A DNA stretch of 64,000 nt from a virus, in IMG/VR virus record IMGVR_UViG_3300033146_005950, positions 18,181 to 82,180 of that record. One strand, 5' to 3'. Under the pieces are notes generated by a model, which did not search any database, was not told the DNA's origin, and was given only the letters and a program-made list of their open reading frames with translations. A program made the position numbers and the translations under genes. Positions 8,658 to 18,475 of the stretch are shown here, one piece after another (the stretch's first letter is position 1; every line of letters starts with the position of its first letter).

Positions 8658-9584
8658 TTGAGTTATACAAGCATTTTTAGTTCAGATGTTAGTTACGATT
8701 CAGATGTGAACAGTTCATTATTTGATATTGCAATATACCCTACATATGTAAATGGAGAATTACAAGAAAAAGATAGAGTTTGCATTCGTGGCAAAATGGA
8801 TGCGGATAAATCTATTAATTATCAATTATCAGCAAGTTGGGAGAAGGGTTTATTAAATAGTTTAGTTTCAAATTTGACAAGTGGGGGTGTTCTAAAATCT
8901 ATTTCAGGCGACACGATGATGGCTGAGTTTGGAATACAAACAGGAAAAACTGGTTTTACAACAAGGAGAACTTTTACAGGTGCAAATAGCCCTCAATTTA
9001 CAGTTGGGATGAAAATATTCAATGACGGGACTCAAGACGGCTCAGCCGCGTTTTATAAAAAAATAAATGATTTGCAACAATTAGTAATGCCGCAAATAAC
9101 TGAAGGCGCAGACGGTTCAAAACAAACGCAAGATGCTGTTTATGAAATTTTTAAAAGTAAACAAAAGAAAATAAAAGAAAAGAAAATAAAGAAGGATAAA
9201 GAAGTAAAGACTGAAGAAGAAGCACCAATATCTGGTTTAGCAACCGCTTCTGATGCCCAATTAAAAAAAGCTGGAGTAACTAAAAGAATTGGCAATGTAA
9301 CAAAAGATAGCGGCATTGATATTACAAACGCGCCGTCTGATTTTGTATTGATTGTTGGCAATTATTTTGGAATTAATAGGGGAGTAATGGATTCTGTACA
9401 AATAAATTATTCTGTTGCAAAAAATGCTTACGGCCCGGTTTATTGCGATGTTGAGCTACAGTTCTCAATTATGTACACTCCTAAAATAACTTTATACGAT
9501 AACGGAGATCCTGCTAAAATCGATAATATATTTGTAGGTTCTAATCAAGTTGCAGATTTAATGAAGTTGGAAGGAATTGAATAA
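8658..9584 (+). CDS. Baseplate tube-cap / tube-initiator-like protein (gp48/gp54 type)
   Basis: 308 residues, with a TTG start supported by AGGAG eleven bases upstream and no early ATG. The C-terminal ~80 residues (SDFVLIVGNYFGIN..MDSVQINYS then PVYCDVELQF) resemble the tube-like end domain of T4 gp48/gp54, which caps the baseplate and starts tube polymerisation. A Lys/Glu-rich linker lies at residues ~170-200. Its position between the tape-measure-like gene and a gp53-like wedge gene supports a baseplate tube role. Whether it equals gp48 or gp54 cannot be decided. Confidence 0.55.
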   Translation: MSYTSIFSSDVSYDSDVNSSLFDIAIYPTYVNGELQEKDRVCIRGKMDADKSINYQLSASWEKGLLNSLVSNLTSGGVLKSISGDTMMAEFGIQTGKTGFTTRRTFTGANSPQFTVGMKIFNDGTQDGSAAFYKKINDLQQLVMPQITEGADGSKQTQDAVYEIFKSKQKKIKEKKIKKDKEVKTEEEAPISGLATASDAQLKKAGVTKRIGNVTKDSGIDITNAPSDFVLIVGNYFGINRGVMDSVQINYSVAKNAYGPVYCDVELQFSIMYTPKITLYDNGDPAKIDNIFVGSNQVADLMKLEGIE

Positions 9585-9931
9585 TGATAAAAAGTAAATT
9601 AAATCGCACAAATTTTTATGACGATTTTAATAATAATGGAATAGCAGAAAAAGTACTTGATTCCGATTATTATAAATTGTTTAAAATGAATTTTAAACCA
9701 ACAATTTATATAATTAAAGATGTTGATATTGCAAGGTGGGATATGATAAGTTTTAAACATTATCGTTCATATGATTTTTATTGGATTATATTAAAAGTAA
9801 ACAATATAAATGACCCTTGGAACGATATCGAACCAGGGGATGAAATTATCATTCCTGATAAAAGAGACGTTTATGATTTTTATACAGCTGTAAAAAATTC
9901 AAAAAGGGATTGTGAAAATGGAAAATGCTAG
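9584..9931 (+). CDS. Baseplate wedge protein, gp53-like (LysM-type fold)
   Basis: 115 residues. The segment from residue ~49 (ARWDMISFKHYRSYDFYW, then ILKVNNINDPWNDIEPG, then IIIP) follows the LysM-like pattern of T4 gp53 and related baseplate proteins: a short folded unit ending in a D..PG..I.IP turn. These proteins join wedges into the baseplate ring. The gene starts at the last base of the upstream stop codon (ATAATG overlap) and overlaps the next gene, indicating translational coupling. Confidence 0.7.
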   Translation: MIKSKLNRTNFYDDFNNNGIAEKVLDSDYYKLFKMNFKPTIYIIKDVDIARWDMISFKHYRSYDFYWIILKVNNINDPWNDIEPGDEIIIPDKRDVYDFYTAVKNSKRDCENGKC

Positions 9932-10121
9932 CAACCAATATGGTTTATTAGATTCAGAGTATTATGCACTAATGAAAATTAAATCACAAAGCTCATTTTT
10001 ATTTAACGATATTTTAGATACATATTATGATAGCGGGCGAAATTTAATAATTACAAAACTTATTTTAAATATTGCACAAAAATTAAATATCAAAAGCAAA
10101 CCACAGAACTTACTATCTTAA
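9918..10121 (+). CDS. Small protein in baseplate operon
   Basis: 67 residues from the ATG at 9918; a GTG at 9912 would add two, but AAAAGGGA is better spaced for the ATG. It overlaps the end of the gp53-like gene by 14 bases. It is helical, unrecognised, and without membrane segments. Position suggests a baseplate assembly factor or a small structural subunit. Confidence 0.6.
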   Translation: MENASNQYGLLDSEYYALMKIKSQSSFLFNDILDTYYDSGRNLIITKLILNIAQKLNIKSKPQNLLS

Positions 10122-10142
10122 CAGAAAATATATTTTAATAAA

Positions 10143-11387
10143 ATGAGAAATAAAACACTTACAAAATTTGAATTTGATACTGCAAAATATCAACAATTTT
10201 ATGGAACTTTATTTATAAATAATAGAGAAGTTCCCGCAAGTGATATTTATTCATTTACTGTTAGAGAGTGGATTTTACCTAATTTATTTTTACCCCGTTT
10301 AGAATTAGTATTGATTGACGGTGGAAGATTATCTGAATTAGAATTGCCAATACACGATACACAAATTAAATTAATGATTAGCAAACACGAAGAATCCGCT
10401 GAAGCAGAAGATTTATTATTTAATATTTTAGATTTTGAAATATTAAATGGGCAAAACCCAAACGACCAAAGAATTATAAAAATATCTGCATATTTAGATA
10501 TTCCTAACTTATTTTCAATCGAGAGCAAAAGTTATGACGGTACTTCATTAGATGTATTTAAACAAATAGCAAAAGAACTTAAATTAAAATATAATAAAGT
10601 AAATAATATTTCTGCGCAAGATAAAATGATTTATTATAAACTTAAACAAAATAATATAACTTTTTTCAAACACATTTTAGAGAAGTCTTATATTGGTAAA
10701 GACGATGTTTTATTTGCTTACATTACGACTGATAATTTATTAAATACATTATCATTGAAAGATGCATATTCTAAAAAACCTGTTTATAAATTAAGATATG
10801 ACATTGAATTAGCAACTGCAAATTCAAAAGATAATTTTAAACAATTATTAAAAGATAAAAGAATTAAAGAAGACGATAAATCAATTTATTATTCAAATTA
10901 TGGAATAATAAACAAGAGCGGCACATTTTTCAATAACGGCGGGTATTCTGTGTTGTCTTCAAATTATAATTTAGAAGATAATGAATATTTTGAAACAGAA
11001 GTAAATTCTTCAGAGAGTTTTTTCAACACTGATTTAAATAGTTTTAAAGACTTCGCGTCAAACACAAAATATATTTATAATGGTTTAAACATTAAAACTA
11101 ATGTTTATTCTGATTATGAAATAGCAGCATCGGTCAGACATAATATATTAAATTCATTTTTCGCAAACTCAATTGAAATTGAAATAGATTCTTATTCAAA
11201 CCCTAATATTGGAGATATGATTGACTTAATAATTCCATCAAAGTCTCAAACAACTGCAAAATTAAATAATGAACCTTTAAGTGGTAAATATATAATAATA
11301 AGTAAATTGAGAACGGCGAGCAAATTAAGCATCTTTAAAAAACGAATAATAGTTGCGAGACTTGGAACAAATGAAGGGATTTATTAA
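10143..11387 (+). CDS. Baseplate hub protein (gp27 / gpD-like)
   Basis: 414 residues. Size, position just before the spike gene and pattern match hub proteins of contractile tails. The N-terminal beta domain holds YGTLFINNREVPASDI, a middle tube-like domain includes SYDGTSLDVFKQIAKEL, and the C-terminal domain ends in a beta barrel with PNIGDMIDLIIP and GKYIIISK. The SxxxVLxxIA-type helix after a short beta segment is typical of gp27/gpD/VgrG hubs. It forms the central trimer onto which the spike docks. The ribosome binding site is weak. Confidence 0.7.
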   Translation: MRNKTLTKFEFDTAKYQQFYGTLFINNREVPASDIYSFTVREWILPNLFLPRLELVLIDGGRLSELELPIHDTQIKLMISKHEESAEAEDLLFNILDFEILNGQNPNDQRIIKISAYLDIPNLFSIESKSYDGTSLDVFKQIAKELKLKYNKVNNISAQDKMIYYKLKQNNITFFKHILEKSYIGKDDVLFAYITTDNLLNTLSLKDAYSKKPVYKLRYDIELATANSKDNFKQLLKDKRIKEDDKSIYYSNYGIINKSGTFFNNGGYSVLSSNYNLEDNEYFETEVNSSESFFNTDLNSFKDFASNTKYIYNGLNIKTNVYSDYEIAASVRHNILNSFFANSIEIEIDSYSNPNIGDMIDLIIPSKSQTTAKLNNEPLSGKYIIISKLRTASKLSIFKKRIIVARLGTNEGIY

Positions 11388-11389
11388 AA

Positions 11390-12226
11390 ATGGAAAATAT
11401 AAATGACATTATAACAGAAGATATATTTTTAGTATTAAAAAATATAGTAAATAATGTAGAATCAAATTTTGCGAAAAAAGTTTATATTGCGACCGTAGTT
11501 GATAATAAAGATCCTGATGGAGAAGGTAAAGTTCAAATAAAACCACACGGATTATTTGATGATATAAAAGAAAAAGATTTACCTTGGGCCGTTTACGAAA
11601 CTCAATATACAGATGTTGAAAATATTAAAATAACAATACCTAAAATTGGTTCAAAAGTTAAAGTTTATTTTGATAATGATGATTTATATAAACCAATTTA
11701 TAATTTAAACGTCCCAACATTTGCAAGCATTAATTCTAAAGTTAAAGGGGCAGGCTCAAATCCTGATATTTATGTTTTATATGAAAACGAACAAGGAGAC
11801 TATATTTCAATTGATACAGCAAACTCAGTTTTTACAATAAACCATAATAAAGGAACTGTTTTAACAATTGATACAGATGGTTTTGTTCATTTAACTCAAA
11901 CAAACCCAAATACAAAATTAACAGTTGGAACTTTAGATATTGATGATAAAGGTTTTAATGTAGTGAGATATGACTCGATTGGTTTAAAGAAAACAAATGT
12001 AAGTGCAAATAATGATGGGACTGTTGAAATTAAAAATGCAGGCACGGCAGGGCTTGGCTCAGGCGGTATTTCAGTTGCTGCAAATGGAATGTTATCTGTA
12101 AATGATGGTATGGCGACCCCAAACCCTTTAGGACCTTTTTGTGCAATTCCGGTTTGTCCTATTTCAGGTGGAGTGCATACAGGAGCAATGGCGGCCCCGG
12201 GATTATCCTCTCCCGGAGCAATTTAA
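11390..12226 (+). CDS. Baseplate central spike protein (gp5/gpV-like, OB fold)
   Basis: 278 residues. Residues ~27-110 form an OB-fold-like module (YIATVVDNKDPDGEGKVQIK, then LPWAVYETQY, then PKIGSKVKVYFDNDDLYKP), the fold of T4 gp5 N-domain and P2 gpV. Residues ~140-240 are repetitive beta (triple-stranded helix type). The end (GPFCAIPVCPISGGVHTGA) carries two Cys in a Pro/Gly-rich tip, possibly metal-binding. No lysozyme domain is present, consistent with the peptidase being in the upstream gene. It starts 3 bases after the hub stop, with AAGGGA upstream. Confidence 0.75.
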   Translation: MENINDIITEDIFLVLKNIVNNVESNFAKKVYIATVVDNKDPDGEGKVQIKPHGLFDDIKEKDLPWAVYETQYTDVENIKITIPKIGSKVKVYFDNDDLYKPIYNLNVPTFASINSKVKGAGSNPDIYVLYENEQGDYISIDTANSVFTINHNKGTVLTIDTDGFVHLTQTNPNTKLTVGTLDIDDKGFNVVRYDSIGLKKTNVSANNDGTVEIKNAGTAGLGSGGISVAANGMLSVNDGMATPNPLGPFCAIPVCPISGGVHTGAMAAPGLSSPGAI

Positions 12227-12233
12227 AAAAAAG

Positions 12234-13133
12234 TTAAAATAAATCTTTTATTAATAATGTGTTTATTGATTTTTCAAATTCCAATTTAATTTGTGCTTCT
12301 TTTATTAAATATTCATCATTCCAAAGACTTCTTGCTTTTTGAAATATATCTAATGTTTTTTCAAAAAATAGTTCTTTATTAACTATTTTTTCCATTGCTC
12401 GTTCATCAGATATTTTGATTAACATATTATCAAATATTGGAAAATAAATACTTAAATATTTTGTAACTATAATACTAAATACTTCAACTTTTTTCAAAAC
12501 AAACTGTTTAAGTTGCTCATCATTCATTTTATAAAAACCATTTAATCTGAAAGATTGACGGTATGCTTTCATTAAATCAATTTTAAAAGCACTCCTTAAT
12601 GATTCTTTATATAATAAATATTCTTTGCTCAATAATTCAGGTTCGTCTAAATATATGAAATTTTTTTGTAATTTTATTTTATCTTTATCAGAAATAAGAT
12701 CATTATCTGCGTTTTCATCAAATGCAGCTTTGGCTAATCGTATTTCAGAAATTTTTTCTTCTTGCAAATTTCTATACAATTTAACTAAATTATTTATAAT
12801 TTGGTCCAAAATATTTTCAGCATAGTCCAATTGCATTCCTGTAATTTGATGTTTTAATGCTAATGAATCATCTTTATATTTTGTATGAATCTCAAACAAA
12901 TATATTAATATTGAAGTATTAATTGTGATCACTTTTCCTTCAGTGACATTATCAACATTACTATTTTCAGTCGGCGCTCTTCTCTCTGTATTTTTTATTC
13001 CTTTATTTGCTTTTTCAACAATCATAAGTAAAGGATTTATACTTAAAACCGCAACTATTAATAATATTAAAAATAATGCGATTAATCCATAAACAGGGCC
13101 AAAAGCTGATACAACTTGTGCTATTCCATCCAT
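12234..13133 (-). CDS. Membrane-anchored protein of unknown function
   Basis: 299 residues with one strong N-terminal transmembrane segment at residues ~14-40 (VYGLIALFLILLIVAVLSI) and a long, charged, mostly helical remainder. No enzymatic motif is recognised. It is convergent with the spike gene (7 bases apart) and only 6 bases downstream of a second single-span protein (13140-13865) of similar design, so the two may form a complex. Roles in lysis timing, superinfection exclusion or host takeover are possible; none is shown. Confidence 0.6.
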   Translation of the reverse strand: MDGIAQVVSAFGPVYGLIALFLILLIVAVLSINPLLMIVEKANKGIKNTERRAPTENSNVDNVTEGKVITINTSILIYLFEIHTKYKDDSLALKHQITGMQLDYAENILDQIINNLVKLYRNLQEEKISEIRLAKAAFDENADNDLISDKDKIKLQKNFIYLDEPELLSKEYLLYKESLRSAFKIDLMKAYRQSFRLNGFYKMNDEQLKQFVLKKVEVFSIIVTKYLSIYFPIFDNMLIKISDERAMEKIVNKELFFEKTLDIFQKARSLWNDEYLIKEAQIKLEFEKSINTLLIKDLF

Positions 13134-13139
13134 TTTTTA

Positions 13140-13865
13140 CTATTCCCAATCGTCCTTAAGATTCATTGTATATTTTATAACACTTAACGGGTTTTTCTTA
13201 AAATCATTTTCCATTTTTTCAATAAATTCTATTGCTTTATTATAAATTAATTTTGTTTGTCCTGCTATTTGTAATGAAATAATATAGTCAGGATTTAGTT
13301 CGGGATTTTTAGGCAAACGACTTTTTATAAATTCTTTGCGCTCTTTGTATGTTATTTTAAATGAAAAATTAAATCTCGGCCAAAGCAATCTTATTTTTTG
13401 ATTTATTACTTTAGTAAATTCGTTTAATATTAATTCCGTATAATCTTCTACAGAATAATCAACGTATTCATAATTTTTTAAGCTTACAATTACAACTTCT
13501 TTAACACTTTCTTTAATAGCTCTATCTAACATTAGCTCATATAATTGAATATTTATTTGCATAATTTCAGGTGCTGCTTCGCATTTATGATTTTCAGAAA
13601 TGCAAAAAGTGTTTTTATCTAATTTATAAATTTCATTTAATTGTTCAATAAAAGAAGATAAATAAGTTCTTTTAATTGATTTAATGCAATTTTTTACAAC
13701 TTTAACTTGAGCTTCAAAAACTGAAACAAAAATATTATTTTTAATTACAATAAATAAAAGTCTTAAAATTACTTCTGAAACTCTAATGCTGCCATATACA
13801 AGCAAGAATGTAATTGAAACCATCGCCCATATTAAAACATCTGTATTATTGATTTGTTCAAACAT
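13140..13865 (-). CDS. Membrane-anchored protein of unknown function
   Basis: 241 residues with an N-terminal hydrophobic region at residues ~10-45 (LIWAMVSITFLLVYGSIRV and a second weaker stretch) followed by a soluble helical domain. It shares architecture, though no evident sequence identity, with its downstream neighbour. It lies directly after the 87-aa gene in the same operon. No catalytic motif is seen. Confidence 0.6.
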   Translation of the reverse strand: MFEQINNTDVLIWAMVSITFLLVYGSIRVSEVILRLLFIVIKNNIFVSVFEAQVKVVKNCIKSIKRTYLSSFIEQLNEIYKLDKNTFCISENHKCEAAPEIMQINIQLYELMLDRAIKESVKEVVIVSLKNYEYVDYSVEDYTELILNEFTKVINQKIRLLWPRFNFSFKITYKERKEFIKSRLPKNPELNPDYIISLQIAGQTKLIYNKAIEFIEKMENDFKKNPLSVIKYTMNLKDDWE

Positions 13866-13867
13866 TT

Positions 13868-14131
13868 TTAATAATACACCTTTTTAACATAAAGCGAATC
13901 TTCAGTTGACAATTTATCAATATTAATCGCACCAAATTTAAAATATGAAAATAGTTTATCACAACCGTCTACAAACTCAACAATAAAACCTTCTTCAGTT
14001 GAAGCAATTACAGAGTGAACTGGAAATTCATCTCCAACATTTCTCCATTTAATTGTGTCATTTGAGACTCGCCCAAATGAAATAGAACCATGCCACCCCG
14101 GTTTAATTGAATACGAATCTAAGATTTCCAT
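13868..14131 (-). CDS. Small hypothetical protein
   Basis: 87 residues, beta-rich, with an SH3-like look (IKPGWHGSISFGRVSND, then VIASTEEGFIVEFVDG). Unrecognised. It lies 3 bases after the DUF4376-like gene and 2 bases before the membrane protein gene, so it is co-transcribed with them. Confidence 0.6.
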   Translation of the reverse strand: MEILDSYSIKPGWHGSISFGRVSNDTIKWRNVGDEFPVHSVIASTEEGFIVEFVDGCDKLFSYFKFGAINIDKLSTEDSLYVKKVYY

Positions 14132-14134
14132 TTT

Positions 14135-14539
14135 TTATTCTTCTACGTTTTCCCACTCAGTGCTATCCCAAGTAATATCGAACACTTGGTCAACAGATGT
14201 GCATTTATTGATTAAATCACCTTTTTTGATATTTTTATAATACATATTAAACCCCCAATTTCTAACATCAGTTATCATTGTTGCCATTTCTTCAATCGTG
14301 CATTCAATTATTTCTTTTGTAATTGAATCTCTAACGAACGGCTGAATATCTGTATTATCTACAAAATAACCAAGAAAGCCTTGAAGACCTGAAAGAACTT
14401 GAAGCCCTCCAGCAATATAAATATTTTTACTTCCTAAAGTAAAATAATCGCCTTTCATTATTAAATTATTAAAAATATCGTCAAGCTCAGCTTTTCGTTG
14501 TGCTTTTACAGATGCTAAATTTTCTTCTTTTGTAACCAT
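14135..14539 (-). CDS. Putative tail fibre assembly protein (DUF4376-like)
   Basis: 134 residues. The N-terminal helix LASVKAQRKAELDDIFNNL, followed by a GDYFTLGS beta hairpin and a later helix ending in W, matches the DUF4376-type domain common at the end of tail fibre assembly proteins. Placement immediately downstream of fibre genes (14558-18475) supports a chaperone or fibre-attachment role. GGAGAG lies 12 bases before the ATG. Confidence 0.5.
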   Translation of the reverse strand: MVTKEENLASVKAQRKAELDDIFNNLIMKGDYFTLGSKNIYIAGGLQVLSGLQGFLGYFVDNTDIQPFVRDSITKEIIECTIEEMATMITDVRNWGFNMYYKNIKKGDLINKCTSVDQVFDITWDSTEWENVEE

Positions 14540-14557
14540 ATTATTTTTATTACTCTC

Positions 14558-15133
14558 CTAAGAAATTATAATGATTCTTCTGTTTATAGAACTGTATATA
14601 TTTATTTTTATATTTTTGAATGTATCATAACAGTTCCATTGACTTGACGGATAAACAAAACCAATATTGCCTGTTGTGTAAGTAGAATCTGATGCAAGAA
14701 CAGTATAAGCAGAACCATTAAATGAAACACTAAAATCATCACCCACTCTTTTTATTTTAATTTTAAATGAAGTTGAGTTTCCGACAAATACAGCAGTACT
14801 TCCAAGTTTTGTCCCACTGTCACCTTTACCACTTGTGTTATTTTTATAAAGAGTGAATTTTGAATTTGAGCCGTCAATTGTCCATAACAATACATAGTTT
14901 TGGTCTATATTTAATGTGTTTAAACAAAATGATAAACCACCTTTATCATCAGTTCCCCAAGCTTCAGTTTCAACATCAACTTCAAAATCAAAATCACCAA
15001 TTGAATTATTAAACTCATTTTTTGTTAAAAAACTACCACCATCTAATACTGACATACTGTCTGGAGATATTCCGTTTATTTCATCGCCGCTCCAAGTTCT
15101 GTCACCATATTCTGTCCATCCTGATACTGACAT
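14558..15133 (-). CDS. Concanavalin/LamG-like adhesin or fibre tip
   Basis: 191 residues with a jelly-roll pattern: alternating beta strands such as FDFEVDVETEAWG, GGLSFCLNTL, YVLLWTIDGSNSKFTLYK, FKIKIKRVGDDFSVSFNG and GNIGFVY. This is typical of carbohydrate-binding LamG/DUF1080-type domains. It lies 3 bases after the 1112-aa fibre gene, so it is probably a fibre tip, receptor binder or separate adhesin. There is no signal peptide, consistent with a virion protein. Confidence 0.6.
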   Translation of the reverse strand: MSVSGWTEYGDRTWSGDEINGISPDSMSVLDGGSFLTKNEFNNSIGDFDFEVDVETEAWGTDDKGGLSFCLNTLNIDQNYVLLWTIDGSNSKFTLYKNNTSGKGDSGTKLGSTAVFVGNSTSFKIKIKRVGDDFSVSFNGSAYTVLASDSTYTTGNIGFVYPSSQWNCYDTFKNIKINIYSSINRRIIIIS

Positions 15134-15136
15134 AAT

Positions 15137-18100
15137 TTAATTAATCTCGTATTCAATTGTAATATGAATATATGAAACAGTACCAGAGACAGCCGTAACT
15201 TCTAACCAAACATATTCATTTTGATTTATTGCAATTCCACTTTTTGTTACTTCAGCCCCGTTTAAACCTGATGAAACTAATTGCCCATTTACAATTGTGT
15301 TTATTGCAGTCCCGACTGAAGTTCCAGATTTAATATTAAAAGTAACTGAAGAACCGTCTTTAACAACGGCTTGAACTGTATTTACTTTTAACGCTTTTGT
15401 TGTGAACCAAATGGGTATTAAATCTGTATCAACTGGAGCAGGTAAATAAATTGCTTTACTTAATAAATTTTTAGATTTTTCTAATTTATTATTTAATTCT
15501 GTATTTAAATCTGTTTGGTTCGTTATTATTCCGGTTATCCCACCCCAAGCAATGTTAGAAGATGCCCCGGGTGAAAGTACTTTTTTAATTGTAATTGTGT
15601 TTGCTCCTGAAAGCGCTTGTATTTGAGCTGTACCACGGGTGCGCATTAAATGAACTTCAATAACATCATTTACTTGTAAATTTTTAATAATTGATGAAGA
15701 AGCGGAAGACCCAAAATTTGCCTGTCTCATATATAATTCGCCATAAGTACCCGAAACATCATTTGAATTTATTACTAATTTAGATGCAGCTTCAGATCTT
15801 ACATTTCCACTGTTTCCTTTTATTGACACATTATAAGTAATTTCATATTGCCCCGCTTCTTGAATTTCAATCGTTCCCGCTGAAATTACTGAATACGCAG
15901 AACAAGTTGCAGATACGGTATTAAATGGAACTTTTTGCCAAGTCCCGTCTAATGCTAAATCAGTATTATTATATAAACTTAAAACTTTAGGGTCTTCTTT
16001 AGAATCATCAACATATTTTTTAGTCGCGGGTTCATAATCAGATGCCGGAGTAAACGAAGCTGTATTATCTAATTCTAATACATTATTTTTATTTGCCTTT
16101 AAATTTAATGCAGTTTGTGTATCATTTGAAATTGGTTTATTTAAATCTGAAGTATTATCAACATTGCCCAAACCAACATCAGATTTATTAACATTATGAG
16201 GATTATTTGTGTTTGAAATATGACTTTGAATATTTGTGTTTTTAGGTTCATAATCAGAATCGTGATTATGATTTCCTTCTGCAACTTCTCCACTATTATT
16301 TCCAAAATTTTTATTGAAAGCGGTGTTTTCTGTGAAGTCATCTTTCTTTCCAGCTAATTCATTTTGTAAATCTGTTTGATTAGTAATATCCCCGATTATA
16401 TCACCCCAAGTAATATTCTCAGCTGTGCCGCCTGAAATTGAAGGAATTAATATTTTTTTAATTGTAATTGAAGTTCCGTTCCCAGATGCTTTTACTGTAT
16501 TACTTCCATCTACCACTTTTGCTCTTATTCTTAACATATCACTGTCATCTAAGTCAAAAATATAGCTGTATGATGCAACTGCTCCATATTGAGTTTTCTT
16601 TATAAATAAAGTATTTTCAGTACCCGGGATATTAGTGTAATTTTTTTGTAGCATTATTTTTACAGAAGTATCAACAGTCCCCGCTGAGGCAACTAAATCA
16701 ATATGAAAATTTACTTCATATTGTCCTGCATTATCTAAAGTTATTTCACCGTTGCTATTTGTGTAACCACCACCTGTAATATCAATAACATTAAATGGTA
16801 CTGTTTGATAGTTCATAGATGAAATTGTAAAATCATTAGTGTTCCTTGCTGCAAAAACATCCGGGTCTTTTAATTTATCGTCAACATATTTTTTAGTTGC
16901 AGGTTCATAATCAGCCGCCGGAACAAACGAAGTTGTGTTATTTAATTCTAATACATTATTTTTATCTGCTTTATTATTTAAAAGATTTGCGACTGCGTTG
17001 CTAACAGGTTTATTTAAATCTGAAGTATTATCAACATTGCCCAAACCAACGTCAGATTTATTAACATTATGAGGATTATTTGTGTTTGAAATATGACTTT
17101 GAATATTTGAATTAGCAGGTTCGTAAACTCCATTATGATTATGATTTCCTTCTGCAACTGTTGAAGCAGCCGTACCAAAGTCTTTATTAAAAGCACTGTT
17201 TTCGGCAAAGTCATCTTTCTTTCCATCTAATTCATTTTGTAAATCGGTCTGATTAGAAATGTTTCCAACAATTGTACCCCAAGTTGTATTACCATTGCTT
17301 TCAATAACACCTGCTGCAACGATCTTTTTAAGATTTAACGAAACACCTTTTACAGTCGTATTAATTGAAGAAGTACCAACCGTTCTACTTGCGATTACCT
17401 TTAATACATCATTTTCGTTTAAATTTAATATTGCGGTTGCAGTACCGTGTGTACCATAATTTTTTAGTCTACAATATATTGTTGATTGAGTTCCATTCAC
17501 ATCTGAGCCATTTAATTGTAATTTAGTTACGACAGTGCTTCTTGAACTTCCACTGGCTACTTCAAAATCAGCGTGATAAATTATTTCATATTGTCCATCT
17601 TTTAATATTGTAACTTCACCATTATTATTATGAGAATAAGAATCATCTATTATATCAACCGTGTTTAACGGGATTGTTTGAAAACTACTTGAGATAGAAA
17701 ATGCATTATTGTTATGCGCAAAATATACAGACGGCTCATCAACAGAATCATCAACATATTTTTTAGTCGCAGGTTCATAATCAGCATCTGGAGTAAATGA
17801 AGTTGTATTATCTAATTCTAATACATTTGTTTTGTCTGCTTTTAAATTTAACGCAGTTTGTGTATCATTTGAAATTGGTTTATCTAAGTCTGAAGTATTA
17901 TTTACTGCTCCTAAACCTATTTGGCTTTTTGTCACTACGTGCGGGTTTGTTTGATTGCTAATATGACTTTGAATATTTGAATTGACAGGTTCATAAACAG
18001 TATCGTGATTATGGTTCCCCATTGAAACAGTGTTAGAAGTAGTTCCAAAGTCTTTGTTGAAGGCTGTTTTTTCTGTGAAGTCATCTTTCTTTCCATCTAA

Positions 18101-18475
18101 TTCATTTTGTAAATCTGTCTGATTGGTAATGTTGCCTGATATATTGCCCCAAGCAACTTCTTCGCTCAAATCAATTTCACCATCACCATCTTCATCATAA
18201 ACCGAACCGCCAACATTTGATTTATGATAAAAATTAAATGTGTTTTGTATTATTGCAATATAAACATCTGCACTTGTAGATGTTGGGTTATATGTGTTTA
18301 GTTCATTAGTAATTAAAGAAACATCTTTATTACCACTAAAATTTATTAAAATGTCATCTGCAAATTTTCTTGTGTATAATAATCTATTTATATTTGTAGT
18401 TGAACCCGAAGTATAAAATACTCCATCTAAATAAAGGTTTGAACCTGAAATATAAATTTGATCTACTCTTTCCAT
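15137..18475 (-). CDS. Large modular tail fibre protein
   Basis: 1112 residues. It holds a three-fold repeat of ~270 residues. Each unit contains a WG.I.G.ITNQTDLQ segment, GKKDDF, a GNHNHD..YEP segment, NIQSHISN..NPH, then GLGNVDNTSDLNKP, a YEPATKKYVDD segment and a jelly-roll domain of ~130 residues (FN..D......G.I....AGQYEI). The NPHxV...GLGNVDNTSD pattern is typical of T4-like fibre shafts. The last ~110 residues form a different C-terminal domain. A 101-bp stretch (17745-17845) is identical to one in the neighbouring fibre gene (20104-20204), showing recombinational exchange. AAAGG precedes the start. Confidence 0.85.
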   Translation of the reverse strand: MERVDQIYISGSNLYLDGVFYTSGSTTNINRLLYTRKFADDILINFSGNKDVSLITNELNTYNPTSTSADVYIAIIQNTFNFYHKSNVGGSVYDEDGDGEIDLSEEVAWGNISGNITNQTDLQNELDGKKDDFTEKTAFNKDFGTTSNTVSMGNHNHDTVYEPVNSNIQSHISNQTNPHVVTKSQIGLGAVNNTSDLDKPISNDTQTALNLKADKTNVLELDNTTSFTPDADYEPATKKYVDDSVDEPSVYFAHNNNAFSISSSFQTIPLNTVDIIDDSYSHNNNGEVTILKDGQYEIIYHADFEVASGSSRSTVVTKLQLNGSDVNGTQSTIYCRLKNYGTHGTATAILNLNENDVLKVIASRTVGTSSINTTVKGVSLNLKKIVAAGVIESNGNTTWGTIVGNISNQTDLQNELDGKKDDFAENSAFNKDFGTAASTVAEGNHNHNGVYEPANSNIQSHISNTNNPHNVNKSDVGLGNVDNTSDLNKPVSNAVANLLNNKADKNNVLELNNTTSFVPAADYEPATKKYVDDKLKDPDVFAARNTNDFTISSMNYQTVPFNVIDITGGGYTNSNGEITLDNAGQYEVNFHIDLVASAGTVDTSVKIMLQKNYTNIPGTENTLFIKKTQYGAVASYSYIFDLDDSDMLRIRAKVVDGSNTVKASGNGTSITIKKILIPSISGGTAENITWGDIIGDITNQTDLQNELAGKKDDFTENTAFNKNFGNNSGEVAEGNHNHDSDYEPKNTNIQSHISNTNNPHNVNKSDVGLGNVDNTSDLNKPISNDTQTALNLKANKNNVLELDNTASFTPASDYEPATKKYVDDSKEDPKVLSLYNNTDLALDGTWQKVPFNTVSATCSAYSVISAGTIEIQEAGQYEITYNVSIKGNSGNVRSEAASKLVINSNDVSGTYGELYMRQANFGSSASSSIIKNLQVNDVIEVHLMRTRGTAQIQALSGANTITIKKVLSPGASSNIAWGGITGIITNQTDLNTELNNKLEKSKNLLSKAIYLPAPVDTDLIPIWFTTKALKVNTVQAVVKDGSSVTFNIKSGTSVGTAINTIVNGQLVSSGLNGAEVTKSGIAINQNEYVWLEVTAVSGTVSYIHITIEYEIN

